The translations under genes were made by a program, and so were the position numbers. Under the pieces are notes generated by a model. That model worked only from the letters and a program-made list of their open reading frames with translations, ran no database searches and was not told the origin of the DNA. This document shows, piece by piece, positions 1-7,461 of a DNA stretch of 17,246 nucleotides (positions within the stretch are counted from its first letter, which is position 1; each line of letters opens with the position of its first letter). This DNA comes from Nitrospiraceae bacterium (GTDB lineage Bacteria > Nitrospirota > UBA9217): positions 1 through 17,246 of the forward strand of contig DMKB01000243.1 in assembly GCA_003454665.1 (NCBI GenBank), given 5' to 3'.

Positions 1-1873
1 CGTCGGCGCCGGACTCGAAGGCCTTCAGCATGTCGAGAATGTCCACGCGGCTGGCGCAGTGCACCGGTACGGCCTTTACGTTCTTCGGCACGTCGAAGCC
101 CAGCACGCCAACGTGGTGCGTGCACATGAAGGCGACGATCATTGGTTCCTTGCGCTTCTGGTCAACCTTGCCGATGACCGTCGGGATCGTATTTCTGATC
201 TCCCGCACGTCATAGCTCACCATGCTGATGGCCTCGCCGGGGCACTCAGGCGCGCAGAGGCCGCAGGCCTGGCAGTACTCGGGCCTGATCTCGGACCAGG
301 CTTTCACGACCGGTGCACCATAGGGACAGATGCGCTGGCAGGTGAGGCAGGCCATGCACTTGTTCGGGTCCACCACGGCGCCGCCGCCGCAGCCGCGGCA
401 CCGTCCGGCTTCCTTGAGTGCTTCCTGTTCGTCGTAGCCGATCTCGAAATGCACCATGGTATCGCAGCGGACCTCGGGTGCGAGGTGCTTGATCTTCTGG
501 CGCGGCTCTTGTGCTATTTTTTCCGCCAGATCAGCGGGCATCTGCTCGATTGTTTCTTTTTCCTGGACCGGAAGCTTGCCCTCGATGGCCTCGCCCTGGC
601 AATAGAGATGCATGGCCAATGCAGAACGGTGGCCGTTCGCCACTGCCGCAATGGCAGAGCCCGGGCCGGTCACGACCTCGCCGGACAGGAACACTCCCTT
701 GGCGCTGCTCATCTGCGTCTCGGGGTTCCACTCCACGCGGCCGCGCTCGTCGACCTTCACGGCGCTGTCCTTGAGGAATGATACATTCGACATCTGGCCG
801 ATGGTAATAATGATTGTGTCTGCTTCGAGTATCCTGGTCTCGCCTTCGTCGTAGGCGGGACTGAACCTGCCGTCGGCGTCGAAGACGGACTTGACCTTCT
901 TCACTTCCAGGCCCTTCACAACATCGCCTTCACGCTTCACTGCCTTGGGACCCCAGCGGTGGTTGATGGTGATGCTCTCTTCGAGGGCCTCGTCCACTTC
1001 CCATTTCCAGGCCGGCATCTCTTCGGCGCTTTCGAGGCATGCCATGGAGACGTCCTTCACCCCAAGCCTGCGGGCTGTGCGCGCCACGTCCATGGCCACG
1101 TTCCCGCCGCCGATAACGAGCACGTTCTTGCCGAGCTTCGGCTTGCGGTCAAAGGCCACATCCTCGAGGAAGGGGATCGCGAGCAGCACATTGGGACCGT
1201 CCACTCCCGGAATGGGAATCGACCGGCTCAGGGACAGGCCGATGGCGATGAGAACGGCGTCGTGCTTCTTCGTGAGCTCGTCGAGCTTCACGTCCTTGCC
1301 GATCTCGCAGTTCGTCTTGACCTCGATGCCCTTCGAAATCACATCGTCAATGTCTTCTTTCAGCATTTCTCTCGGCAAACGGTAAGGCGGGATCGCAGAG
1401 GCGAGCATGCCGCCGAGCACGGGATGGCGTTCGTAGATCGTGACGCTGTAGCCGAAATTGGCGAGGTCGTTCGCCGCGGCAAGGCCGGAAGGACCGGAGC
1501 CGATGATGCCGATGCTCTTGCCCCGGGTCTGCTTGACGAGCTTCCGTTTGTTCCTGCGGTAGTCCAGGGACTTCTCGATGGCAAAACGCTTCAGATGCCG
1601 GACCGCCAGCGGCTCGTCCACGGCACAGCGCCGGCAGGCCTGCTCGCAGGGATGGTGGCAGATCAGGGAGCAGACCGAGGCCACGGGATTGGGCGCGGTG
1701 ATCACCTCGAAGGCCTCGTTGTACCTGCCCTGGGCGATGAGCCCCACGTAGCCCTGCACGTCCGTGTGCGCCGGACAGGCCCCCCGGCAGGGCGAGTAAG
1801 GCCTCGTCTCCTTGATCTCGGCGCCGTAGGGTTTATAGGGTAGTATCGTTGTTTTTGTCTTGCTCAATGCCAT
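1..1873 (-). CDS. FAD/NAD(P) oxidoreductase with 4Fe-4S clusters and MvhD-like C-terminus (GltD/NfnB-like), 3' end outside window
   Basis: About 624 codons lie in the window and the frame is still open at base 1. Domain order seen in the translation: an N-terminal cysteine-rich Fer4_20-type domain (CRGACPAHTD, then CSLICHHPCEQACRRC, roughly residues 28-82); an FAD Rossmann motif (GIIGSGPSGLAAA); an NAD(P)H Rossmann motif (NVLVIGGGNVAMDVA); the second FAD signature (GEVVTGPGSAIAAVANG); two ferredoxin 4Fe-4S motifs (CMACLTCQRICP and CQACGLCAPECP); then the start of an MvhD/FlpD-type hydrogenase delta domain (IVAFMC, later VDILDMLKAFESGAD). The first part matches the GltD/NfnB/DPYD-N electron-transfer family; MvhD domains normally link such flavoproteins to HdrA or hydrogenase. 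The start is ATG with AGGAG 7 bases upstream. It follows folD on the same strand after a 248-base spacer with its own possible promoter. I infer electron supply to a folate-linked reduction. The domain calls are firm; the physiological partner is not visible. Confidence 0.85.
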   Translation of the reverse strand, partial: MALSKTKTTILPYKPYGAEIKETRPYSPCRGACPAHTDVQGYVGLIAQGRYNEAFEVITAPNPVASVCSLICHHPCEQACRRCAVDEPLAVRHLKRFAIEKSLDYRRNKRKLVKQTRGKSIGIIGSGPSGLAAANDLANFGYSVTIYERHPVLGGMLASAIPPYRLPREMLKEDIDDVISKGIEVKTNCEIGKDVKLDELTKKHDAVLIAIGLSLSRSIPIPGVDGPNVLLAIPFLEDVAFDRKPKLGKNVLVIGGGNVAMDVARTARRLGVKDVSMACLESAEEMPAWKWEVDEALEESITINHRWGPKAVKREGDVVKGLEVKKVKSVFDADGRFSPAYDEGETRILEADTIIITIGQMSNVSFLKDSAVKVDERGRVEWNPETQMSSAKGVFLSGEVVTGPGSAIAAVANGHRSALAMHLYCQGEAIEGKLPVQEKETIEQMPADLAEKIAQEPRQKIKHLAPEVRCDTMVHFEIGYDEQEALKEAGRCRGCGGGAVVDPNKCMACLTCQRICPYGAPVVKAWSEIRPEYCQACGLCAPECPGEAISMVSYDVREIRNTIPTVIGKVDQKRKEPMIVAFMCTHHVGVLGFDVPKNVKAVPVHCASRVDILDMLKAFESGAD

Positions 1874-1897
1874 GTAGTGCTCCTGCATTACTGACTT

Positions 1898-1927
1898 ATT
1901 TTACACCCCGGAAACATAAAAAATCAA
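1898..1927 (-). promoter_or_regulatory. Possible sigma70-type promoter for the oxidoreductase gene
   Basis: On the minus strand TTGATT (1922-1927) and TAAAAT (1898-1903) are separated by 18 bases, about 25 bases before the ATG at 1873. The -35 box falls at the edge of a dispersed repeat, so the repeat may contribute the promoter. Found by eye only. Confidence 0.35.
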
Positions 1928-1998
1928 AAGGCGTCTCTCGCAGAGCTCGCAACGAACGCAGAGAAAAGCCAAGGACTTTAGACAGGATCAACAGGATG
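1921..1998 (-). repeat. Dispersed repeat module, copy in inverted orientation
   Basis: Read on the minus strand this stretch starts CATCCTG, continues through CTTGGCTTTTCTCTGCGTTCG, written here only as its ends CTTGGC and TGCGTTCG, and finishes GCGAGAGACGCC then TTTTGATT. The same order of blocks is found on the plus strand at 8737-8890 and, more diverged, at 8972-9088. As in the 8972 copy, it is preceded on its own strand by a CAGANNA heptamer array (2018-2115). No coding potential seen. Confidence 0.7.
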
Positions 1999-2017
1999 AG
2001 AATCAGGGTGGTGCTTC

Positions 2018-2115
2018 AATCTTTAGTCTTGTGTCTGATGTCTGTCATCTGTATTCTGTAATCCGTTGTCTCATGTCTGTTGTCTGTACTCTGTCCCTTG
2101 TCTACTGTCTATTGT
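2018..2115 (-). repeat. Heptanucleotide array, 14 units, CAGANNA family
   Basis: Fourteen consecutive 7-base units without an indel. On the plus strand they read NNTCTGT (for example TGTCTGT at 2039, 2074 and 2081; CATCTGT at 2046; ATTCTGT at 2053); on the minus strand ACAGANN. The array begins 6 bases after the TAA of folD (2122-2124), so it would be the folD mRNA 3' region. A 22-base segment, 2038-2059, recurs exactly on the opposite strand at 8559-8580. Confidence 0.85.
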
Positions 2116-2121
2116 CTTTCT

Positions 2122-3027
2122 TTACACCATCCCCGCGTGTATCTTCGCCGATTTAACGGTGTTCTTCATGAGCATCGTGATGGTCATCGGTCCGACGCCG
2201 CCCGGTACGGGCGTGATCGCTCCGGCAATCTCCTTGGCAGCGTCAAAGTCAACGTCCCCCCGGAGGATGGCCACCATCTTTCCTGTCTTCTCGCTCTTCT
2301 TCTCACCGACGCGGTTGACGCCAACGTCGATGACGCACGCGCCGGGCTTGATCCATTCGGGCTTCACGAGGCCCGGCACGCCTGCGGCAACAATCAGGAT
2401 GTCCGCGCGCTTGCAGTGTTCCTCGAGGTTCTTCGTGCCCGTGTGCACGATCGTCACCGTGGCATTCGCTCCCTTGCCTTTCTGGAGCATGATGTTCGCG
2501 ATGGGCTTGCCCACGATGTTCGAACGCCCCACCACCACGACCTCAGCGCCGGCCGTCTCGAAGCCAGCGCGCACGATCAGCTCCTGGATGCCCGCGGGTG
2601 TGCAGGGGAGGAACTTCGCCTCATTGCCGCCGATCATCAGCCTGCCGACATTCACCGGATGAAAGCCGTCCACGTCCTTATCCGGGTCGATGGCGTTCAG
2701 GACCTTCTTCTCGTCAATATGCTTCGGCAGGGGAAGCTGCACCAGGATACCGTGAATCTTCGTGTCCTTGTTGTATTTCTCGACGAGCTTCAGGAGATCT
2801 GCCTCGGCGAGGTCGTCGGGCTGGTCGTCCTGGATAGAATTGAAACCAATCTCATGGGCGGTCTTCTGCTTCCCCGTAACATAGCTTATCGAGGCGGGAT
2901 TCTTGCCGACGAGGATGGTTACCAGCCCCGGCACGACACCCTTTTCCTTCATCTCCGCCACTTCTTTCTTCAGCTCTTCTCGTATCTGGGCGGCAATGTC
3001 CTTGCCGCTGATGATCGTTGCAGACAT
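2122..3027 (-). CDS. folD: Methylenetetrahydrofolate dehydrogenase / methenyltetrahydrofolate cyclohydrolase FolD
   Basis: 301 residues, the usual bifunctional FolD length (about 280-300). It interconverts 5,10-methylene-THF, 5,10-methenyl-THF and 10-formyl-THF with NAD(P) in the cytoplasm. Signatures seen: SYVTGKQKTAHEIG with the catalytic lysine near residue 53; GILVQLPLP; KDVDGFHPVNVGRL; PCTPAG; the Rossmann motif VVGRSNIVGKP; and ITPVPGGVGPMTITMLM near the C-terminus. The start is ATG with an excellent AAGGAGGA site 4-5 bases upstream. It lies 21 bases after folE and two genes downstream of the cyclo-ligase on the same strand, so these are almost certainly co-transcribed. With cooC and the Fe-S flavoprotein nearby, a role in the methyl branch of the reductive acetyl-CoA pathway is likely, although the enzyme is also universal in biosynthesis. 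Confidence 0.97.
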   Translation of the reverse strand: MSATIISGKDIAAQIREELKKEVAEMKEKGVVPGLVTILVGKNPASISYVTGKQKTAHEIGFNSIQDDQPDDLAEADLLKLVEKYNKDTKIHGILVQLPLPKHIDEKKVLNAIDPDKDVDGFHPVNVGRLMIGGNEAKFLPCTPAGIQELIVRAGFETAGAEVVVVGRSNIVGKPIANIMLQKGKGANATVTIVHTGTKNLEEHCKRADILIVAAGVPGLVKPEWIKPGACVIDVGVNRVGEKKSEKTGKMVAILRGDVDFDAAKEIAGAITPVPGGVGPMTITMLMKNTVKSAKIHAGMV

Positions 3028-3048
3028 ACTTCCTCCTTGGACTGTAGA

Positions 3049-3612
3049 TTATTGGGTTTTCTTTATGAGCGAGAGCATTTCCTCTCGTGTCGACTGTCGC
3101 GTTCGGAACATTCCTCTGACCGCCGAGGTCACGGTCCGCGATCCCGGCTTCTTGATCCCCCGCATGCTCAGGCAGAGATGCTCCGCATCAATGATCACCA
3201 TGGCGCCCTTCGGCTTCAACCGGTCCATGATCATGTCGGCAATCTGGACCGTCAGCCGCTCCTGTACCTGCGGCCGCTTGGCCATGACCTCAAGGGACTT
3301 CGCCAGCTCGCCGATGCCGACGATCCTCCCCTTCTCCGGGATATAGGCGATATGCGCCCTCCCGAAGAACGGCAGCAGGTGGTGCTCGCAGACCGAGTAG
3401 AAGGGGATGTCCTTCAGAAGCACCATCTCGTCGTGACTTTCGCCGGCGATCGGCTTGAGGAGTTTGGTGGTGTCGGCGGCAATGCCCGAGAATATCTCCC
3501 CGAACATCTCGGTCACGCGCAGCGGCGTGTCCTTGAGTCCCGGCCGTTCCGGGTCTTCGCCGATACCCTCGAGGATCAGCCGAACGCCCCTCTCTATCTT
3601 CTTATTATCCAT
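3049..3612 (-). CDS. folE: GTP cyclohydrolase I FolE
   Basis: 187 residues from the ATG at 3612, typical for bacterial FolE. It converts GTP to 7,8-dihydroneopterin triphosphate, the first step of tetrahydrofolate synthesis, as a cytoplasmic zinc homo-oligomer. Zinc ligands are visible as Cys75 and His78 in SVCEHHLLPF and Cys147 in EHLCLSMRG. Other family motifs are EDPERPGLKDTPLRV at the N-terminus, FFGRAHIAYIP, and GIGELAKSLEVMAKRPQVQE. The frame stays open to a TTG at 3636, which would add eight residues, but MDNKKIERGV is the normal family N-terminus. No strong ribosome site precedes 3612, so translation may depend on the upstream gene. It is followed by folD after 21 bases. An AT-rich heptamer array separates it from the upstream cyclo-ligase gene. 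Its presence suggests the cluster also supplies the pterin cofactor. Confidence 0.96.
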   Translation of the reverse strand: MDNKKIERGVRLILEGIGEDPERPGLKDTPLRVTEMFGEIFSGIAADTTKLLKPIAGESHDEMVLLKDIPFYSVCEHHLLPFFGRAHIAYIPEKGRIVGIGELAKSLEVMAKRPQVQERLTVQIADMIMDRLKPKGAMVIIDAEHLCLSMRGIKKPGSRTVTSAVRGMFRTRQSTREEMLSLIKKTQ

Positions 3613-3633
3613 AATGGGTGAATATCCAAACCA

Positions 3634-3738
3634 CAAATCTCAAATCCCAAATAAATTTCAAACAGCAATGACCAACTATTTTGGCCTTTGGTTATTGGAA
3701 CTAATTTGTGATTTGTTGTTTGCTATTTGAGATTTGCC
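3634..3738. repeat. AT-rich heptanucleotide inverted repeat, 15 units (CAAATNN / ATTTGNN)
   Basis: The 105 bases divide exactly into fifteen 7-base units: CAAATCT, CAAATCC, CAAATAA at the left, and ATTTGTG, ATTTGTT, GTTTGCT, ATTTGAG, ATTTGCC at the right. The two ends form a perfect 12-base inverted repeat, CAAATCTCAAAT (3634-3645) against ATTTGAGATTTG (3725-3736); the inner arms are imperfect. It overlaps the last five codons and the TAG stop of the cyclo-ligase gene (stop 3723-3725) and ends 21 bases before the folE start. The RNA could fold into one long AT-rich hairpin. Confidence 0.85.
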
Positions 3739-4280
3739 TCTATAATTCTTTTCTCCGTCACGATCTTCTTCGCCGGGACATCGTGGGCGGAAACGGGAGC
3801 AAGCGGCACGATCTGCGCCTCGAAGGCAAGGGCCACGATCATCCCGCGGTACCCGGCGAGCAGCCGGTCGTAAAATCCCCCTCCATATCCCAGCCGGTTT
3901 CCCTGCTCGTCAAAGACGGCGCCGGGCATGATGACGATGTCAATCTCCCCGATGGTTGCCGGCGTCCCGTGCAGTGGTTCCGGGATCTCCCACGCACCGG
4001 GTTCGACATCCCGATCGAAATCCCCTATCGCAAACAGGGCCAGACCCTTTCCCTTTACCTTCGGCAGCACGACCTTTTTGCCGTCAACAAGGGCTCGCCG
4101 GATCATCTGCCCTGTTTCCACCTCGCTCCGGAAGGACGCATAGAAGAGCACCGTGGACGCGGCGCGAAACTCCGGAAGAGAAAACAGCCGCTCCTCGATC
4201 GTCCTGCTTTTTGCCCGGCGGGCATCAGGAGACAGTCTGAATCGTGATTCCAGCACCTGTTTTCTCAGCGTAGTTTTCAA
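3723..4280 (-). CDS. 5-formyltetrahydrofolate cyclo-ligase (methenyl-THF synthetase)
   Basis: 185 residues, normal for the family. It catalyses ATP-dependent conversion of 5-formyl-THF to 5,10-methenyl-THF, returning an inactive folate to the one-carbon pool. Seen: KTTLRKQVLESR at the N-terminus with the conserved basic residues, MPGAVFDEQGNRLGYGGGFYDRLL across residues 118-141 (ATP/folate site; only its ends MPGAVFD and GYGGGFYDR need be matched), and HDVPAKKIVTEKRII near the C-terminus. The best start is TTG at 4280, because the KxxLRK motif begins directly after it; no clear Shine-Dalgarno is visible, so this start is uncertain. The last codons and the TAG lie inside the heptamer repeat at 3634-3738, so the tail EANLK is encoded by repeat DNA. 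It sits between cooC and folE on the same strand. Symbols used elsewhere include fthC and ygfA. Confidence 0.93.
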   Translation of the reverse strand: MKTTLRKQVLESRFRLSPDARRAKSRTIEERLFSLPEFRAASTVLFYASFRSEVETGQMIRRALVDGKKVVLPKVKGKGLALFAIGDFDRDVEPGAWEIPEPLHGTPATIGEIDIVIMPGAVFDEQGNRLGYGGGFYDRLLAGYRGMIVALAFEAQIVPLAPVSAHDVPAKKIVTEKRIIEANLK

Positions 4281-4469
4281 GGCAAGGGTAAATGAACCAC
4301 CGATACGGGCAAAAACTTACTTGGGGACGCGGATGTGCGCAGATCAACGCGGATTGAGGCTTTTTTCTCAAAAGCATTCCTGCCTTTTTCTTGATCCGCT
4401 TTTTCCGCTTCGCCTAGTCCCGCCCTGGCGGGATTGGTTATCCGTGTCCGGCTGTCTTTTTCCCGTCTT
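4281..4469. repeat. Spacer between cooC and the cyclo-ligase gene with imperfect inverted GCGGAT/ATCCGC blocks
   Basis: No gene seen. The plus strand has ACGCGGAT at 4327-4334 and again at 4347-4354, and further right TTGATCCGC (about 4392-4400) and TTATCCGTGTCC (4438-4449), which pair imperfectly with the left blocks. A compact hairpin TCCCGCC-CT-GGCGGGA lies near 4418-4433. These blocks resemble the low-complexity dispersed repeats elsewhere in the window, but the 7-base register is not clean here. Confidence 0.45.
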
Positions 4470-5249
4470 CTATTGTTTCAGCAACTGATCGAGGGCGCCT
4501 TTTATCTTCTTCGCCTCTTCCACTGCCGCAGGCGACTCGTCAAAGGGCGACGCGGCTTCAATGTCGGCCTGGACGACTTCCTCGGTATAGGACATGAAGC
4601 CGAGGAAGGTCATTCCCTCCAGATGGTTCCTGATGAAATCCCGGTCCGTGTCCCGCTTGAGCTTGTTGCCGACGACAAAGACTTCCTTGACGCCGAGGCC
4701 GTGGGCAAGGGACTCGATCTGCCTGGCCGTCTGCATGCTCCGTTGGCCCGGCTCGACGACCACGATGAACGCGTCGACGCTCCCGGCGGTGCCGCGGGTC
4801 AGGTGCTCGATGCCCGCTTCCATATCGAGAATGACCACTTCGTCCCGCGTCAGGATCAGGTGGCTCACCAGACGGCGGAGAAGAACGTTCTCCGGGCAAT
4901 AGCAGCCCGAGGCGGCTTCTTTCGATTTCCCGACGACGAGCAGCCGCACCCCTTCGTGCTGGATACTGTACGCTTCCGGAATATCGTCCACCTTGGGATT
5001 GATGCGGAACATGCCGCCGGGCGTTCCCGGGCGCGCGCCGGTGCGCTCCTCGATCAGGTCCGCCTGCTCCGCCAGCGGGAGCGCGCGCGATGCGTCTTCC
5101 GGCGATATGCCGAGGGCGGAGGCCAGATTCGCATCGGGGTCGGCGTCAACAGCCAGAACCGTGCGTCCCTCCGATGCATACAGCCGTGACAAAAGGCCGG
5201 ACAGCGTGGTTTTGCCGACGCCGCCCTTGCCGGTGATCGCTATTTTCAA
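4470..5249 (-). CDS. cooC: CooC-type CO dehydrogenase nickel-insertion ATPase
   Basis: 259 residues, normal for CooC, a MinD/NifH-related P-loop ATPase that supports nickel insertion into the C-cluster of carbon monoxide dehydrogenase. Seen: deviant Walker A GKGGVGKTT at residues 7-15; switch region VDADPDANLA; the CxC metal-binding motif GCYCPEN (Cys116, Cys118) typical of CooC rather than MinD; a Walker B-like segment VVILDMEAGIEHL; and VVVEPGQRSM. The start is TTG at 5249, since P-loop ATPases of this type begin right at MKIAITGKGG and GAGG lies about 8 bases upstream. It is the first gene of the minus-strand one-carbon cluster, with a promoter candidate directly upstream. No CODH/ACS subunit lies in the window, so I infer one elsewhere, probably beyond the left edge or in another locus. 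Confidence 0.93.
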   Translation of the reverse strand: MKIAITGKGGVGKTTLSGLLSRLYASEGRTVLAVDADPDANLASALGISPEDASRALPLAEQADLIEERTGARPGTPGGMFRINPKVDDIPEAYSIQHEGVRLLVVGKSKEAASGCYCPENVLLRRLVSHLILTRDEVVILDMEAGIEHLTRGTAGSVDAFIVVVEPGQRSMQTARQIESLAHGLGVKEVFVVGNKLKRDTDRDFIRNHLEGMTFLGFMSYTEEVVQADIEAASPFDESPAAVEEAKKIKGALDQLLKQ

Positions 5250-5278
5250 AGAAAAAACCTCGCAAAAGAGTGTCGACT

Positions 5279-5308
5279 ACAATAACAAATAGTGAACAGA
5301 AGTGTCAA
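5279..5308 (-). promoter_or_regulatory. Probable promoter of the cooC-fol cluster
   Basis: Minus strand TTGACA (5303-5308, a perfect -35) and TATTGT (5279-5284, 4 of 6 in the -10) with an 18-base spacer. The expected transcript start lies about 20-25 bases before the TTG start at 5249, leaving just room for the GAGG ribosome site. Confidence 0.5.
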
Positions 5309-5651
5309 GGTTTTTTTGTCGCCGGCTCGGCACGCTGGACCGGCAGGCGGGTCGCGGCAGGGCGGCAAACCCGATGGTTTTTTTCACCATTTTTCATCAT
5401 GAATAGTTACATTTATAGTCACTTTATGCTATATATATAGGTAATGCAATTTTGGCCTGCTTATGCACAGCCAGGCGCTCCAGTACGCAGGAACACGTAC
5501 CGGTGTCCACAGGAAAGACAACCCTCTGTTTAGAAAACCGCACACCGTTTCGATGATGGGCCGGCGCGATCCGGGCATCCCGGCACGGCGCTCGCCCGTG
5601 ATCATCACGGTGCGGGCATGGATCTCTCAAGGGTACCTAACGGGGAGGCAT
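5309..5651. other. Divergent intergenic leader, no gene recognised
   Basis: This lies between divergent cooC and the membrane-protein gene. The left part (5309-5400) holds T-runs and a GC-rich block with weak inverted symmetry. A possible extended -10 (TG-C-TATATA, 5427-5435, plus strand) has no good -35; if used, the leader would be about 210 bases. The leader has GC-rich inverted repeats, the clearest being CCGTGA-TCA-TCACGG at 5596-5610. The downstream frame stays open back to 5463, but that stretch shows no protein-like features. I recognise no riboswitch. Confidence 0.4.
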
Positions 5652-7445
5652 ATGGTTATCAAGAAAGAATGGGCATTCACGGTGCTCATGACAATCGGGG
5701 GCATTTTTGCCGGCTTCGCTATTGCGTCCTATTTCATATTCGTTATTAATCCGGGCTTAAGCCCCTATCTGCTGACCCTTGATGAAGTGCATGATGCTGA
5801 ACTCATGATGCAGCGGGTCGGCTGGATAACGGACCACCTCAGATGCATTTTTGCCACGACGGCCTTCCTGGCAATACTCGGATTTATATCCCTCCTGTCC
5901 AATTTGAACAGTCACATCACCAGAACCCTCTTCAAGGACAAAAAAAGAACGCAAAAGTTCATCGCAATGGTGGGGCTGGAAGTCGTCCTCATCTATCTTC
6001 TCTTTGCCCTTGATATTATCGTGCCGATGGACAATCTCCTTAAATTGTACGGCGGCGAGGATGTCTCAAGAATCCTCCTGGTCGTAAAATTTTCGTCTAT
6101 CTTTCTGATCGGCGGCCTCTTCTGGATTGTCGCGGGGGAGATGGGATGGGCGGGCGACTTCTCTTCATGGACCATGGACGTGAAAGCCCGAAAGCGGGAC
6201 CTGACGACCGGTTTTCTCCTGGGCGGCGTCATTGGTCTTGCCGGCGCCCAACTGTACGTGGTGAACGACTGGGTCTTCCGGGAGTATTTTATCCTTGTTT
6301 CCGCGGTGCTGGATAAATCGTCCCAGGCCTCGTTCACGGGCATCCAGCTCATAACGCATGAGCTGATGCTTATGACCGGCCTGTCCGTGGGCATCATGGC
6401 CGGACTGGTCGTGGCCCTTGCGCCGGTCTATCGGGACACGAAGGCCAGGCTGTACCGGCTCATCTACCCGGGGGCCCTGCTTCTCATCGGCGGCATGATC
6501 GTCCTGCCGACCTATAATCATGCCGTGAATACCTATGATTTCGGCAAAGACGACCTCGTTGCGGCGGCCGGCATTCCTGACACGGCGTCACGGAGCAGGA
6601 CGGTCCTGTTCATCAGGAAAAACAATAGAGTGGCCGTGCAGGAATGGCCCCTCCAGGTGGAATACTACACCACTGCCGCGACCCATGCGATGGCGGTGTC
6701 CTATAAGAACCTGGGCAGGATTAAACAGTATCTTGATCAACACAAGGAGGGCTCGGTATTTCAGTACGCAGCGCAAGAGACCCTCTACAAGGGCTATTTT
6801 GTGCTCTGGGACACGCGGAGGGCGCTGGAACGGCAGTACCTCAGTGCGCAGCGCATGATCGTGCTCCGCATGATGTTGCTGTCCCGTATGCCTGCTCTGC
6901 CCGTCACCTCGATGAATGTCGCCTATCTGAACAGTTTTACCGATGAAGGGGAATGGCAGGCAGGGGCGGAAGCGGCCATTGATGCGGCAAAGGGATTTGT
7001 CCATTTCGGCAGGATGAAGCAGGCACGGAAGTGGATTGCCCGGGCGAAAGAACTGAACGCGGACCCCGCTGCTGTGGCGAGCGTCAAAATGCCGAAAAAA
7101 AGTATACTAACCACCGGGGTGATTTTCGGCAGGATCACGGTAAACGACAGCCCTCTGCAGAACGCCCGGGTAGGCCTTTTTACGGGGACCTTCGATTCGC
7201 CTACCCTGACGCACTGGGAGCTGGCCACAAGAATACTGGATGTCCGAAAACTAAGTATAAACGGTGAATTTACCTTCGGCAACCTCGGCCATGGCGAATA
7301 CTCCGTCGCGATCATGACCGAGACCGCGACAATCCCTTTCGACATCCCGTTAAAGAGCATTACCATTCCAGGCTTGCCCAGCGTGATAAAGATAAACACC
7401 ATGCTCCCGGCCGTGGATTTGGGCACCATGGACATCGTCTTTTAG
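5652..7445 (+). CDS. Multi-pass membrane protein with C-terminal carboxypeptidase-regulatory-like domain, function unknown
   Basis: 597 residues from the ATG at 5652, chosen because GGGGAGG lies 5 bases upstream and hydrophobic sequence begins at once. I do not recognise the family. About seven hydrophobic segments are visible, near residues 8-32, 66-83, 103-125, 141-162, 184-204, 237-257 and 268-286. Residues from about 290 form a soluble region with no further obvious membrane segment. Residues roughly 380-475 look helical (LGRIKQYLDQHKEG, ALERQYLSAQRM, EAAIDAAKGFVHFGRMKQA) and may be TPR-like. Near the C-terminus GVIFGRITVNDSPLQNARVGLF and, later, NGEFTFGNLGHGEYSVAI have the pattern of a carboxypeptidase-regulatory (Ig-like beta) domain; only their starts GVIFGRI and NGEFTF need be matched. 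A sensor, transporter accessory or envelope protein is possible. It stands between divergent cooC and the selenoprotein gene, with no evidence of a shared pathway. Confidence 0.75.
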   Translation: MVIKKEWAFTVLMTIGGIFAGFAIASYFIFVINPGLSPYLLTLDEVHDAELMMQRVGWITDHLRCIFATTAFLAILGFISLLSNLNSHITRTLFKDKKRTQKFIAMVGLEVVLIYLLFALDIIVPMDNLLKLYGGEDVSRILLVVKFSSIFLIGGLFWIVAGEMGWAGDFSSWTMDVKARKRDLTTGFLLGGVIGLAGAQLYVVNDWVFREYFILVSAVLDKSSQASFTGIQLITHELMLMTGLSVGIMAGLVVALAPVYRDTKARLYRLIYPGALLLIGGMIVLPTYNHAVNTYDFGKDDLVAAAGIPDTASRSRTVLFIRKNNRVAVQEWPLQVEYYTTAATHAMAVSYKNLGRIKQYLDQHKEGSVFQYAAQETLYKGYFVLWDTRRALERQYLSAQRMIVLRMMLLSRMPALPVTSMNVAYLNSFTDEGEWQAGAEAAIDAAKGFVHFGRMKQARKWIARAKELNADPAAVASVKMPKKSILTTGVIFGRITVNDSPLQNARVGLFTGTFDSPTLTHWELATRILDVRKLSINGEFTFGNLGHGEYSVAIMTETATIPFDIPLKSITIPGLPSVIKINTMLPAVDLGTMDIVF

Positions 7446-7461
7446 TTACTGAAGAATCAAA

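Noticed and set aside
59..1843. Plus-strand open frames of 240 and 294 codons opposite the flavoprotein gene
   Set aside because: The minus strand encodes clear Rossmann and 4Fe-4S motifs across the whole stretch; the plus-strand products have no recognisable features.
2080..3621. 513-codon plus-strand open frame opposite folD and folE
   Set aside because: It is antisense to two unmistakable enzymes and its translation is rich in His, Arg and Asp with no motif; long shadow frames are common in GC-rich coding DNA.
5463..5651. 63-codon N-terminal extension of the membrane protein
   Set aside because: The extension has no ribosome site, is Arg-rich and featureless, and contains inverted repeats; GGGGAGG before the ATG at 5652 marks the better start.
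5442..5651. Riboswitch in the leader of the membrane-protein gene
   Set aside because: The leader is long and can form hairpins, but I found no match to the conserved cores of the riboswitch classes I know, including the c-di-GMP type.
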